Positions 8,205 to 14,468 of a stretch of DNA of 16,660 nucleotides are shown in pieces. This stretch comes from an uncultured Peptococcaceae bacterium (GTDB lineage Bacteria; Bacillota; Desulfitobacteriia; Desulfitobacteriales; Syntrophobotulaceae), in the NCBI GenBank assembly GCA_937892995.1, contig CALBJS010000088.1:1-16660 (forward strand), read 5' to 3'. A program made the translations under genes and the position numbers. Below the pieces are notes generated by a model. The model was given only the letters and a program-made list of their open reading frames with translations, was not told where the DNA came from and ran no database searches. Each line of letters starts with the position of its first letter. Position 1 is the first letter of the stretch.

Positions 8205-10076
8205 ATGGTAGATTATCAAAAACTCGAAGAATACCAAAAATTGCTGAACACATTCAAGACCATTGGAGCAACTGTTTATTATTATGCTTTAAGGGCTGAA
8301 ACGATTTACGTAGCCCAGGGCATTGAAAGGATTTTCGGATGTACTAAGCAGCAATTTAATAAGGATTACTGGGAAAAAGCACTCCACCCGGAAGATAAAG
8401 ACAGATTCCGGAAATGGAAAGAACAGCTCTTGGCTAGTAGAGAATCATCAAATACTCAGTACCGTATTATCCGTAGGGGCAATGAGGACCGCTGGATAGA
8501 GGAACATATAACTCCTGTGATAAGTGTATTCGGAGAACTTGAAGGATTTTTGGGACTTCTTGTGGATATCACCGATAGAAAAGAATTAGAACAAAAAGTT
8601 GAATATATGGCTTTCCATGATACTCTCACAGGGTTGCCCAACAGGAACTTATTAAATGAATATAGCCCAAAAGTATTAGCACGATGTAAGAGAAAAGCCG
8701 CCGGCATGGCTGTTTTATATCTTGATTTAGACAAATTCAAGCTTATTAATGATACATTTGGACATGAAACCGGCGATCTGGCTTTAAAGCAAGTGGCAGA
8801 GAGATTGAACCGCTGTGTTCGGGATGGAGATATTGTCTCCAGACAAGGTGGCGATGAGTTCATAATTTTATTGGAAGATACCGACAGAGAAGGAACAGAA
8901 CAGGTCGTTCAGAGGATATTGGCTTCCATCTCGGCTCCTTTTAATATTCAAAAAGACGAAGTTCACATTACCGCTAGTATTGGTATCAGCCTCTATCCCT
9001 TCGATGGAGAAGATATTAAGACCCTAATGTGTAATGCTGATGAAGCAATGTACATCGCCAAAGAGCATGGCCCTAACCTTTACTATTTTTATCAGACAAA
9101 CTTAAATAATGAGCCGGATCGTCAAGGAAAATTGGTGCAAGCCATGAGAAAATCCATCGAAAATAATGAATTAATGCTAGTCAAGAGAGTAAACCCGCTA
9201 ACCAAAGACCTTAGTAAAGCTATCGAAAACAATGAATTAACACTCTATTACCAACCGTTAATAGATTTCTATACCGGAGACATTGTCGGTATGGAAGCCC
9301 TGCTTCGCTGGTTCCATCCGACCCTAGGCCTGATCTTACCTTTGAAATTTATCCCAATCGCCGAAGAGTCCGGACAGATAGGCAGGATTGGCGAGTGGGT
9401 CCTGGAAAAAGCTTGCACTCAAAATAAATATTGGCAGAGTTCAGGTTTGACTCCGGTTAAAATGATTGTCAATGTCTCTAACCATCAATTCAGGAATCCT
9501 GATTTTATTAACATCGTTAAAGGGGTTTTGATTAAAACGGGATTGGCTCCTGCCTATTTAGAACTAGATATTACTGAAGGATTTATGCAGCAAAATATTG
9601 AGGAGGCCTTGCCCATCGCTCAGGAATTAGCATCCTTGGGGGTCAAGGTTTCTGTCGATGATTTTGGAACCGGGGTCTTTTCGTTTAATGTCCTTAACAA
9701 ATTGCCTATCGAGTATTTAAAAATAGGGAGAAACTTGATCCATGATTTGGCTGACAGGAAAACTTCGACCCTCATTAAGGCAATCATTCAGATGGGGAAA
9801 TCTTTAAATTTGAAACCAATGGCTCAAGGAATTGAGACTGAGGAGCATATAGAATTTCTTAAAGCTAATAACTGTTTCTTTGGACAAGGTAATTATTACA
9901 GCCCACCGGTCCCTGCTGAGGAGGCCTATGAACTATTGAAATCCTTCCAAGGCTGGAAATCTAAATACGGCGGCCTGGAAACTCAGGCTGTGGCTAAAAT
10001 GAAAAAGTACGAGGAAGAGAACAAAAAACTAAAACAGCTTCTAGCGGAACTCACTTTAGAGAAGCATCCAACCTAA
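8205..10076 (+). CDS. PAS-GGDEF-EAL protein, cyclase active, EAL probably not
   Basis: 623 residues, no membrane segment. A PAS/PAC sensor (about 8-130, ending DITDRKELE) is followed by a GGDEF domain (about 133-300) with DLDKFKLINDTFGH and an intact GGDEF at 215-219. An RxxD inhibitory site (Arg206-Asp209) lies exactly five residues before it, so diguanylate cyclase activity with product inhibition is expected. The EAL domain (about 345-590) keeps Glu364-Ala-Leu, VNVS, DDFGTG (Asp485-486), Lys506 and Gln561. At the position of RocR Glu265 it has Asp455, at the aspartate of the usual KID it has Gly508, and in place of the catalytic Glu of AEGVE (RocR Glu352) it has Gln541. Loss or strong reduction of phosphodiesterase activity is likely. 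The linker carries a 22-residue duplication. The start is set by AGGAG at 8194-8198. Confidence 0.9.
   Translation: MVDYQKLEEYQKLLNTFKTIGATVYYYALRAETIYVAQGIERIFGCTKQQFNKDYWEKALHPEDKDRFRKWKEQLLASRESSNTQYRIIRRGNEDRWIEEHITPVISVFGELEGFLGLLVDITDRKELEQKVEYMAFHDTLTGLPNRNLLNEYSPKVLARCKRKAAGMAVLYLDLDKFKLINDTFGHETGDLALKQVAERLNRCVRDGDIVSRQGGDEFIILLEDTDREGTEQVVQRILASISAPFNIQKDEVHITASIGISLYPFDGEDIKTLMCNADEAMYIAKEHGPNLYYFYQTNLNNEPDRQGKLVQAMRKSIENNELMLVKRVNPLTKDLSKAIENNELTLYYQPLIDFYTGDIVGMEALLRWFHPTLGLILPLKFIPIAEESGQIGRIGEWVLEKACTQNKYWQSSGLTPVKMIVNVSNHQFRNPDFINIVKGVLIKTGLAPAYLELDITEGFMQQNIEEALPIAQELASLGVKVSVDDFGTGVFSFNVLNKLPIEYLKIGRNLIHDLADRKTSTLIKAIIQMGKSLNLKPMAQGIETEEHIEFLKANNCFFGQGNYYSPPVPAEEAYELLKSFQGWKSKYGGLETQAVAKMKKYEEENKKLKQLLAELTLEKHPT
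9150..9240 (+). repeat. 22-codon duplication in the GGDEF-EAL linker
   Basis: DNA at 9150-9174 recurs at 9216-9240 with 21 of 25 bases the same, 66 bases (22 codons) apart and in frame. The encoded segments are KSIENNEL (316-323) and KAIENNEL (338-345). The second is the normal lead into the EAL domain (xxENNELxLYYQP); the first copy is extra. Confidence 0.6.
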
Positions 10077-10089
10077 GATTCAGTGGACT

Positions 10090-10245
10090 TTAGGCGAAGA
10101 TTTTCTCCAATTCTACTTTTAATCCGGAGAAATGATAGGAAAGTGCTGTCTCCTTGGATTTATAGGTTGTGTTTTTGCTGATATTTTTCTCTTCAAACAG
10201 ATAGATACTCACTTCTTTATTTAGTGGATTAACGATCCGGAGCGG
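10090..10245 (-). pseudogene. Uma2 (DUF820) C-terminal remnant
   Basis: Minus-strand frame ending with TAA at 10090-10092. It reads IVNPLNKEVSIYLFEEK and ends GLKVELEKIFA, which fits the last strands of Uma2 proteins (W-I/L-V-x-P, then a short hairpin, then FPGLxxxLxxLF). Compare the intact Uma2 of this window, with LVNPEEKTLECFAL and FAGLSIALKMLW. The catalytic part is absent and an in-frame stop lies at 10246-10248. A GTG at 10210-10212 could start a 40-residue peptide, but no proper ribosome site is seen. It overlaps the antitoxin remnant in another frame. Confidence 0.55.
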
Positions 10246-10345
10246 TTAATTTCGCAACCTTTCGGCCATTACTGGTTATAATGATCTCTTCTCTGGCGGC
10301 TTGTTGCAGATATTTACCTAGATTGTTTTTAAGATCAGTTATTGC
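10229..10345 (-). pseudogene. Phd/YefM-type antitoxin N-terminal remnant
   Basis: Minus-strand frame reading ITDLKNNLGKYLQQ, then EEIIITSNGRKVAKLTAPDR, then TAA at 10229-10231. This matches the DNA-binding N-terminal part of Phd/YefM antitoxins, which normally have about 80 residues with a toxin-binding tail. There is no ATG, GTG, TTG or CTG in frame between the previous stop (10376-10378) and the conserved part, and the tail is missing. It begins 11 bases past the lgt stop codon. No partner toxin is present, so I call it non-functional. Confidence 0.65.
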
Positions 10346-10356
10346 ACAGATGTTGT

Positions 10357-11121
10357 TTATTCTGTCTTTCTGAGTTTATAATAACTAAAAATAGCTGCCA
10401 GGATGATGGCTCCGATGCTGACGACCTGGGCTATTCGTAAAGGGCCTAACATCAGGCTATCGGTCCGCAATCCTTCCACAAAAAAACGGCCTAAGGAGTA
10501 AAGGATTAAATAAGCCATAGTCACGATTCCATCAGGTAAGGATTTTCGCCTGATCAGCCGGAGCAAGATAAGAAAAACAAGACCATTCCACAAGGACTCA
10601 TAGAGAAAAGTGGGGTGGTAATAATGACCGTCAATATACATTCCTTTTTGGATAAAAGCCGGAAACCTGCTAATAAACTCAGGGGAAACAGGTCCGCCGT
10701 GAGCTTCCTGATTGAAAAAATTACCCCACCTCCCAATAGCCTGTCCGAGAATCAGGCTGGGGGCAATGATGTCGGCAGTTGGCCACAGTTTTAAGTCTTT
10801 CTCGTGGCGAATGTACCAGTATCCGGCTAGAAATCCACCGATAACGCCACCGTGAATTGCTAAACCGCCATGCCAAACGGCGGGGATTTCCTGGGGATTG
10901 GCGGCGTAATATCCCCAATTAAAGAGAACATAATAGATTCTGGCCCCAATGATGGAGGCCGGAATGACCAGAACTAATAGATTGAAAAGCTTATCTGTGT
11001 CTATATTGTGCCGGATAGCATGATAATTGGCTAGTAGTATCCCTAACCCGAAAGCCAAGGCAATGAGAAGACTGTACCAGTGAATAGGAAAAGGCCCGAT
11101 ATTAAAAGCTATTGGATTCAA
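10357..11121 (-). CDS. lgt: Prolipoprotein diacylglyceryl transferase
   Basis: 254 residues, a multi-pass membrane enzyme that moves a diacylglyceryl group from phosphatidylglycerol to the lipobox cysteine of prolipoproteins, the first step of lipoprotein maturation. The family signature GRWGNFFNQEAHGG lies at 130-143; Arg131, Asn134 and Glu139 match the spacing of E. coli Arg143, Asn146 and Glu151. His90 in the AIHGG segment matches the conserved essential histidine, and GRFFVEGLR near the C-terminus is also typical. The start is TTG: AGGAGG at 11130-11135 is 8 bases upstream, and the protein then begins NPIAFNIGPFPIHWY as in other Lgt proteins. It lies 22 bases after the HTH-Uma2 gene and probably shares its transcript, though no functional link is evident. 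Confidence 0.96.
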   Translation of the reverse strand: MNPIAFNIGPFPIHWYSLLIALAFGLGILLANYHAIRHNIDTDKLFNLLVLVIPASIIGARIYYVLFNWGYYAANPQEIPAVWHGGLAIHGGVIGGFLAGYWYIRHEKDLKLWPTADIIAPSLILGQAIGRWGNFFNQEAHGGPVSPEFISRFPAFIQKGMYIDGHYYHPTFLYESLWNGLVFLILLRLIRRKSLPDGIVTMAYLILYSLGRFFVEGLRTDSLMLGPLRIAQVVSIGAIILAAIFSYYKLRKTE

Positions 11122-11129
11122 AACGATAT

Positions 11130-11135
11130 CCTCCT
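11130..11135 (-). promoter_or_regulatory. Ribosome site fixing the TTG start of lgt
   Basis: AGGAGG on the minus strand, 8 bases before TTG (11119-11121). No ATG or GTG in this frame fits both the family N-terminus and a ribosome site. Confidence 0.8.
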
Positions 11136-11143
11136 GTAATTAG

Positions 11144-11896
11144 CTATTTCCACAACATTTTTAAGGCAATGGATAACCCTGCAAAGCTGGGATGTTCGAT
11201 AACATCTTCGTCCATTCCGGCTGCAACTAGGGCGTAGGTGTCATTGTGAAGGGCAAAGCATTCCAGAGTTTTTTCCTCGGGATTGACAAGCCAATAGTGT
11301 TGAACCTTAACCTCTTGATAAATACGCAGTTTTTGAAGTCGGTCCCTGCGGCTGCTGGAAGGAGACAGAACTTCAACCACTAGGGTGGGCGGGCCATCAA
11401 TCCGGGTATCTTTCATAATACTTTTTTGTGCTCCTGATACATAGAATAGGTCCGGCTGGACTACGGTAATGTCATGGAAGGTCACATCTAACGGTGCATT
11501 GAATATTTCTCCTTCAGGATCACACTCCCAAAAATAATCTTCCAAGATCCTTTGGAGCCGACGGGAAACCCGTTGGTGCATAACATTAGGTGCTGGTTCC
11601 TTGATCAATATGCCCTTCAGAATTTCGAAATGATAGCCCGGTTCCTCCGGCAGAGTTAGATAGTCTTGGTAAGTAAACGGTTTAGAGGGCTCGATTTTGT
11701 ACCCGACTGCTTTTTCCTGAACGGTTGAACCGGACAGTGTTCTAAGCACATCGGCAAGCTTATAACGGTACTGTTTGCTGCCCAATTCAATGTAGGGTAT
11801 TTTTTTCTCCCTTGTGTATCTCCAGATTGTTTCCACTGAAAGATCCAAGGCTTTGGCCAGAACTTGGGCTGTTATCAATTCCTTATTTTCACTCAT
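11144..11896 (-). CDS. HTH domain fused to Uma2 (DUF820) nuclease-like domain
   Basis: 250 residues. Residues 7-55 form an excisionase/MerR-like helix-turn-helix (ITAQVLAKALDLSVETIWRYTREKKIPYIELG). Residues about 72-248 are a Uma2 domain of the PD-(D/E)xK superfamily, with QPDLFYV (Asp149), VVEVLSPSS (Glu175) and a downstream Asp185 and Lys189; the site looks complete. Uma2 proteins are usually stand-alone and their function is poorly known; nuclease activity is inferred from the fold. The HTH suggests DNA binding, possibly of its own promoter. I chose ATG at 11894-11896 because GGAGGTG (11902-11908) lies 5 bases upstream; a longer in-frame reading to 11923 would put that site inside the gene. 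It is followed by lgt. Confidence 0.85.
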   Translation of the reverse strand: MSENKELITAQVLAKALDLSVETIWRYTREKKIPYIELGSKQYRYKLADVLRTLSGSTVQEKAVGYKIEPSKPFTYQDYLTLPEEPGYHFEILKGILIKEPAPNVMHQRVSRRLQRILEDYFWECDPEGEIFNAPLDVTFHDITVVQPDLFYVSGAQKSIMKDTRIDGPPTLVVEVLSPSSSRRDRLQKLRIYQEVKVQHYWLVNPEEKTLECFALHNDTYALVAAGMDEDVIEHPSFAGLSIALKMLWK

Positions 11897-11901
11897 AGTA
11901 T

Positions 11902-11908
11902 CACCTCC
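11902..11908 (-). promoter_or_regulatory. Ribosome site of the HTH-Uma2 gene
   Basis: GGAGGTG on the minus strand, 5 bases before the ATG at 11894-11896. It decides between that start and the upstream ATG codons at 11910 and 11923. Confidence 0.75.
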
Positions 11909-11922
11909 ATGCTTACATATCA

Positions 11923-11951
11923 ATTATATATAAATCATAAACCAAAATCAA
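11923..11951 (-). promoter_or_regulatory. SigA-type promoter of the HTH-Uma2 gene
   Basis: On the minus strand the -35 box TTGATT (11946-11951) and the -10 box TATAAT (11923-11928) are 17 bases apart. Transcription would start near 11916, about 20 bases before the chosen ATG, which supports that start. Confidence 0.65.
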
Positions 11952-11974
11952 TAAAAATAAACTATAATAAACTA
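11937..11974. repeat. Phased ATAAACYA repeats around the HTH-Uma2 promoter
   Basis: ATAAACCA at 11937-11944 and ATAAACTA at 11957-11964 and 11967-11974 are spaced 20 and 10 bases apart, that is, on the same face of the helix. They overlap the spacer and the region just upstream of the -35 box. They may be an operator, plausibly for the HTH domain of the gene itself. In AT-rich DNA chance is possible. Confidence 0.4.
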
Positions 11975-12134
11975 AAACAATGCGTTAATTTAATTCTCAA
12001 TTACCATTACCACCATTCAATAAACTCGAGAGTCTTTTTAGCCATGCTAAGAAAGAAGGCTTATTCTTCACTAAGTTCCGAATAATTTAGAGTAATAATT
12101 TAAATAAGGATTGTCTCCGAAATTAATAAGGAGT

Positions 12135-12163
12135 TTGCACCTTAATAAGAACTATGATTTAAT
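12135..12163 (+). promoter_or_regulatory. Candidate promoter of the CDF gene
   Basis: TTGCAC (12135-12140), 17 bases, TTTAAT (12158-12163). A TGGTAAAAT (12163-12171) just downstream could serve as an extended -10 instead. In the rest of 11975-12134 I see only AT-rich sequence and no gene. Confidence 0.4.
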
Positions 12164-12198
12164 GGTAAAATGAAAGACATCGGGATGGGTAGGTTGAT

Positions 12199-13389
12199 AT
12201 GCTAAGTGAATTCTTAGTTGGCCATTTTATCAAAGATCATGCAAGAACGGAATTACCGGAGGTTCGAAGTAAATATGGTTACTTAAGCGGTATTGTTGGG
12301 ATTTTAGCCAACATCATCTTATTTGCCATCAAATTAACCACAGGTCTAATCATTAACAGTATTGCCTTTATTGGGGATGCCTTTAATAATTTAACCGATG
12401 CAGCCTCATCTTTGGTTACGATAGTTGGGTTTAAATTAGCCGGCAAACCTGCTGACGAAGAACATCCCTTTGGACATGGACGTCTAGAATATATTGTGGG
12501 GTTAATTGTCTCTTTCCTTATCATCTTGGTGGGGTATGAGCTATTTAAGTCTTCCGTTGATCGAATTATCCATCCCGTATTGGTCAACTTTAGTTGGCCC
12601 GCTTTTCTGATAATCATCTTGGCGATCTTGACCAAGAGCTGGCTTTTCCTGTTTAATCGTTTTTTATCGAAGACGATTGATTCCAAAGCACTGCTGGCCA
12701 CATCTTTCGATAGCTTAAGTGATATGATAGCGACAGGTTGTATCGGAGTATCGCTAATCGCTTCCTTATTTACTACCTTTCCTCTTGATGGTTATGTAGG
12801 AATCATTGTTGCCCTGATCATTCTTTATTCCGGGATTTCTTTGACTAAAGAAACCATTAGCCCCCTGCTGGGGGAAGTCCCTGAACAGGAACTTATCGCT
12901 AAAATTAGTCGGAAGATCCTTAGTTATGAGAAGGTTTTAGGAATTCATGATCTAATCGTTCACACCTATGGACCCGGCCAGTACATGGCTTCGATTCATG
13001 TGGAAGTTTCAGCTAATCAGGATATCATAGAGATGCATGAATATATTGACGTAATAGAACGCCGAGTAGCCGAAGAACTTGGGATACTGCTTACGATTCA
13101 TATGGATCCTCTAAATGTGGATTCTGAAGAAATAAGGCAGATGCAGGAAGAACTGGGTGAAATTCTTAAGGAATTCCCGGAGGTGTTTTCTTTTCATGAC
13201 TTTCGCATCGTCGGTAAAGGGGAAAGAAGAAACTTTTTATTTGATCTCGTTGTAAAGAATGGAACAAGTAAGGAAGAAATTAAGAAGCTGCGGCAAGCCA
13301 TCACGCTTAAAGTACAAGAAAAACACCCCTATAGCTATTGTGTGCTTACCTTTGATCAAAATGACATGTTAATAAACAGCTCGCCATAG
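12199..13389 (+). CDS. Cation diffusion facilitator, probably manganese exporter, doubled C-terminal domain
   Basis: 396 residues, against about 290-300 for usual CDF proteins. The N-terminal half has six membrane segments (within about 28-225), HPFGHGRLEY between helices 2 and 3, and the transport site residues Asn63-x3-Asp67 (helix 2) and Asp171-x3-Asp175 (helix 5). Zn/Cd-type CDFs have a histidine in helix 5; the N-D/D-D set is that of Mn-type CDFs such as MntE and MneP, so manganese efflux by cation/H+ exchange is inferred. A first cytoplasmic ferredoxin-like domain (about 230-315) contains HDLIVHTYGPG and ASIHVEV. A second, similar one (about 325-390) contains FHDFRIVGKGERRNFLFDLVV, accounting for the extra length. 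The ribosome site is modest (GGGTAGG). It appears to be a single-gene unit. Confidence 0.88.
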   Translation: MLSEFLVGHFIKDHARTELPEVRSKYGYLSGIVGILANIILFAIKLTTGLIINSIAFIGDAFNNLTDAASSLVTIVGFKLAGKPADEEHPFGHGRLEYIVGLIVSFLIILVGYELFKSSVDRIIHPVLVNFSWPAFLIIILAILTKSWLFLFNRFLSKTIDSKALLATSFDSLSDMIATGCIGVSLIASLFTTFPLDGYVGIIVALIILYSGISLTKETISPLLGEVPEQELIAKISRKILSYEKVLGIHDLIVHTYGPGQYMASIHVEVSANQDIIEMHEYIDVIERRVAEELGILLTIHMDPLNVDSEEIRQMQEELGEILKEFPEVFSFHDFRIVGKGERRNFLFDLVVKNGTSKEEIKKLRQAITLKVQEKHPYSYCVLTFDQNDMLINSSP

Positions 13390-13390
13390 G

Positions 13391-13570
13391 CGTATCAAGA
13401 GAGATAAGATCCGGGCAGTTCTTCAAAGCGGGGCCCGGGGAGTTTGTATTATGTCGGAATTAAAGCAAAGTAATGATCCGGCTTATTGTCTGAAAATGTA
13501 TAACGAAATTATTTTTGGCAAGGATTCGGATGCTTTAGTCCAATTGTCGGGAACCTCAGCACTGGACTGA
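13391..13570 (+). pseudogene. Remnant resembling the ThiE (thiamine phosphate synthase) C-terminus
   Basis: The frame from 13391 to TGA at 13568-13570 reads IRAVLQSGARGVCIMSEL, then KQSNDPAYCLKMYNEI. The pattern I-x-x-VL-x-x-GA-x-GV-x-x-(I/V)S-x-(I/L)-x-x-x-x-DP is that of the last strand and helix of ThiE/TenI barrels. Everything before it is absent, and the CDF gene ends at 13389. An ATG at 13451 preceded by GGGGAG could yield a 39-residue peptide, so an independent small protein is the alternative. A GC-rich hairpin, CCGGGC (13411-13416) with GCCCGG (13433-13438), lies within. Confidence 0.4.
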
Positions 13571-13591
13571 GATATGAATTTATGTTATAAT
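13563..13591 (+). promoter_or_regulatory. Strong extended -10 promoter
   Basis: TGGACT (13563-13568), 17 bases, then TATAAT (13586-13591) with a TG two bases before it. It has a consensus -10 plus extension. Transcription should start near 13598, about 154 bases before the UPF0316 start codon. Confidence 0.65.
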
Positions 13592-13597
13592 GAACGT

Positions 13598-13675
13598 TCG
13601 GGATGAGAAGGTATCCAAAAAAGAAGTAGGTTAACAAAATGCGGCTCCTCTTCTAATTGATAAGAGGGGCTTTTT
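13598..13675 (+). ncRNA. Terminated leader or small RNA upstream of the UPF0316 gene
   Basis: Between the promoter and an intrinsic terminator lies a roughly 78-base transcript with a small GGAT (13601-13604)/ATCC (13612-13615) hairpin. AGAAG at 13606-13610 or 13622-13626 could pair with CTTCT (13650-13654) in the terminator arm, which would give an antiterminator. It fits no riboswitch class I recognise. It may be a cis attenuator for the next gene or a free small RNA. Confidence 0.4.
13643..13675 (+). terminator. Intrinsic terminator in the UPF0316 leader
   Basis: Arms 13643-13652 and 13662-13671 pair over 10 bp (two G-T pairs) with a 9-base loop, followed at once by a T-run (13671-13675). 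It lies 77 bases before the UPF0316 start codon. Confidence 0.75.
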
Positions 13676-13751
13676 ATGTAAAAGTTATCGAAATACTTGG
13701 GCTCAAAATTTGCAGGAATTTAAAAAAAGCTTTGAAAGGGGGTGTTAAGAA

Positions 13752-14270
13752 ATGAATTTATTTTTAGAATTATTTTTGGTTGTCTTAGTAATGACTATAA
13801 GTAATGCCATAGGAACGTTGAAGACTATTTTTACAGCGAAAAAGTGTTTTAAACCTGTTTATGTCATGGTTTTTATAGATGCAATTATCTTCGCGACGGT
13901 AATTACCAAAGTGACATCAGGCGGCGAATATTTATATATATTGGCTTTTGCGGTAGGAAAGATGCTTGGAGTTTTCGTTGGGGGAGCAATCGAAGAAAAG
14001 CTTGCCATCGGATTGATCGAGGCTGATGTCACGGTGAGTGATAAGGATAGGATGATTACTATCTCTGATCGGTTAAGAAAAGCAGGATTCTCGGTAAATA
14101 CCATGGTCACTTATGGAATTCATGGAAACAAGAGATATGTTATAGAAATAACGGCCAAAAGAAAAGATATTGGCAATATCAAAAAGGTATTAGACGGTGT
14201 TGATTGTAGGAATCCAACCGTGAGCATTAAAGAAGTTTCAGATGTTTTTGGAAAAGTATGCAGCAGCTAA
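13752..14270 (+). CDS. UPF0316 membrane protein (DUF5698 + DUF2179)
   Basis: 172 residues. Three hydrophobic helices (about 3-22, 36-54, 61-80) form the DUF5698-type part, with the typical SNAIGTLKTIF segment at 17-27 and GKMLGVFVGGAIEEKLAIG (about 74-92). Residues about 92-168 are a soluble DUF2179 domain, the ferredoxin-like domain also found at the end of YitT proteins (ISDRLRKAGFSVNTMV; DGVDCRNPTVSIKEV). The family is widespread in Bacillota and has no firmly assigned function. AAAGGGGGTG about 8 bases upstream sets the start. It is preceded by a promoter and terminator leader and followed by a terminator, so it is probably a monocistronic, possibly attenuated, unit. Confidence 0.85.
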   Translation: MNLFLELFLVVLVMTISNAIGTLKTIFTAKKCFKPVYVMVFIDAIIFATVITKVTSGGEYLYILAFAVGKMLGVFVGGAIEEKLAIGLIEADVTVSDKDRMITISDRLRKAGFSVNTMVTYGIHGNKRYVIEITAKRKDIGNIKKVLDGVDCRNPTVSIKEVSDVFGKVCSS

Positions 14271-14305
14271 GAGTAGGAATAGGTAACCTAAAGATACTCG
14301 TTTTA

Positions 14306-14346
14306 GGATTAAAGAAAGATGAAAATCTAATCTTTGATCCTTTTTT
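14306..14346 (+). terminator. Intrinsic terminator after the UPF0316 gene
   Basis: Arms 14306-14315 and 14331-14340 pair over 10 bp (one G-T pair), with a nested AGAT/ATCT hairpin in the loop, followed by six T at 14341-14346. Confidence 0.8.
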
Positions 14347-14362
14347 CTTTAAATTAAAACAA

Positions 14363-14390
14363 TTGTAAAATATTTAGATTATATTATACT
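14363..14390 (+). promoter_or_regulatory. Candidate promoter of the NYN-LOTUS gene
   Basis: TTGTAA (14363-14368), 16 bases, TATACT (14385-14390), about 78 bases before the chosen start codon, in a strongly AT-rich stretch. Confidence 0.45.
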
Positions 14391-14468
14391 AATAATCAAT
14401 AATGAATTATTTGCAAAAGTAAGTACATGAATAAATTTCAAAGCAGAATATTATTAAGGAGTAACAGT

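Noticed and set aside
8456..8863. 135-codon minus-strand frame
   Set aside because: Antisense to the PAS-GGDEF region; no recognisable motifs.
11897..11923. Longer N-terminus for HTH-Uma2 from ATG at 11923
   Set aside because: The -10 box ends at 11923, so this ATG would precede the expected transcription start near 11916; GGAGGTG clearly serves the ATG at 11896.
12279..12701. 140-codon minus-strand frame
   Set aside because: Antisense to the membrane part of the CDF gene; composition is that of reverse-translated hydrophobic helices, and it has no ribosome site.
13411..13438. GC-rich hairpin as terminator of the CDF gene
   Set aside because: The six-base stem is followed by GGGGAGTTTG and not by a T-run; it may be chance or a leftover of the decayed frame.
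14427..14468. Upstream ATG for the NYN-LOTUS gene
   Set aside because: No ribosome site, and AAGGAG would then lie inside the coding region just before the better ATG at 14469.
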